Shown here one piece after another: positions 38,961 through 39,110 of a stretch of DNA of 39,110 bases. The notes under the pieces were generated by a model that saw only the letters and a program-made list of their open reading frames with translations, was not told where the DNA came from and did no database searches. Within the stretch, counting starts at the first letter, position 1; the number at the start of each line of letters is the position of its first letter. The translations under genes were made by a program, and so were the position numbers. The stretch is taken from assembly GCF_937927635.1 (NCBI RefSeq), contig NZ_CALBRW010000002.1, forward strand, positions 1-39,110. The letters are read 5' to 3'. The DNA is from an uncultured Microbacterium sp. (GTDB lineage: Bacteria; Actinomycetota; Actinomycetes; Actinomycetales; Microbacteriaceae).

Positions 38961-38992
38961 CTTCTGCCGCGTGATCAGCCACGCGGCAGAAG
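38961..38992. promoter_or_regulatory. hairpin sequestering the istA ribosome-binding site
   Basis: CTTCTGCCGCGTG (38961-38973) and CACGCGGCAGAAG (38980-38992) pair perfectly over 13 bp with a 6-base loop. In the minus-strand transcript the arm at 38961-38973 carries the AGAAGG half of the istA SD. Transcripts entering from outside would fold it, which could limit translation. Confidence 0.65.
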
Positions 38993-39110
38993 GAGCCTAC
39001 GAAGGTGGTGCTGAAGCCGAATATCCGGTGGTGCTCAACGACGAGAACACGTTGCTCAGCGAGCGGTGCTCAACCGCAATACCGATGGTGCTCAGAAACG
39101 CTAATACTCA

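Larger units (their letters stand above)
36518..39110 (-). mobile_element. complete IS21-family insertion sequence
   Basis: A 2593-bp element with terminal inverted repeats TGAGTATT (36518) and AATACTCA (39103-39110) and subterminal copies of TGAGCACC. On the left these are at 36534, 36557, 36580 and 36603, exactly 23 bp apart. On the right, complementary copies are at 39007 (one mismatch), 39030, 39065 and 39087. The first copy is 16 bases from the terminus on both sides. It encodes IstA and IstB on the minus strand with overlapping genes. The element is inserted in the TnsA-like gene; the target duplication cannot be read because the window ends at the IS end. Confidence 0.92.

Overview
The window looks like a chromosomal segment of a high-GC Gram-positive actinobacterium, most likely a Microbacteriaceae member close to Microbacterium. 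The reasons are a very high G+C content by eye, heavy use of the words GGATGCC and GGCATCC inside genes, MetP/MetS, LCP and HrpB proteins typical of the group, and many leaderless starts (TANNNT hexamer 6-7 nt before the start codon). The taxon is inferred, not tested.

Layout. 1-1815: tRNA-Ser(UGA), an LCP cell-wall ligase, tRNA-Ser(GCU) with its terminator, and a degenerate second copy of the tRNA 3' end plus terminator. 1816-4206: DUF1653 protein, aldo/keto reductase, EamA exporter and a VOC gene relic. 4223-6882: a TetR regulator divergent from a sugar isomerase/oxidoreductase pair across a palindromic operator. 6923-10260: a polyol-type dehydrogenase and an unusual Nramp-like transporter, divergent from a GntR regulator. 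10337-15236: MetP/MetS amino-acid importer, small oxidoreductase, esterase, GntR regulator, charged unknown protein, tRNA-Arg. 15284-17762: LysR regulator divergent from L-serine ammonia-lyase.

17887-27164 is one tight nine-gene minus-strand operon: dehydrogenase, DUF2291 protein, sugar ABC ATPase, permease, lipoprotein binding protein, DhaK-DhaL kinase, RpiB-type isomerase, TPI-type isomerase, DeoR repressor. A second dehydrogenase (27334-28368) diverges from it. The gene set matches tetritol (erythritol/threitol) catabolism: import, oxidation to a tetrulose, phosphorylation, and two isomerisations to D-erythrose-4-phosphate. The substrate is inferred.

28440-35761: a TetR regulator and a two-gene ABC exporter with a palindrome over its promoter, HrpB helicase, an SPFH/flotillin protein and a MarR regulator, with two repeat-rich intergenic stretches (29096-29238 and 33432-33616).

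35962-39110 is mobile DNA. Four tandem 20-21 bp repeats resembling the end of a Tn7-related transposon precede a TnsA-like endonuclease gene. That gene is cut off by a complete IS21-family element (36518-39110) whose first three bases supply the stop codon. The window ends exactly at the IS terminus, so the rest of the Tn7-related element, if it survives, lies just beyond.
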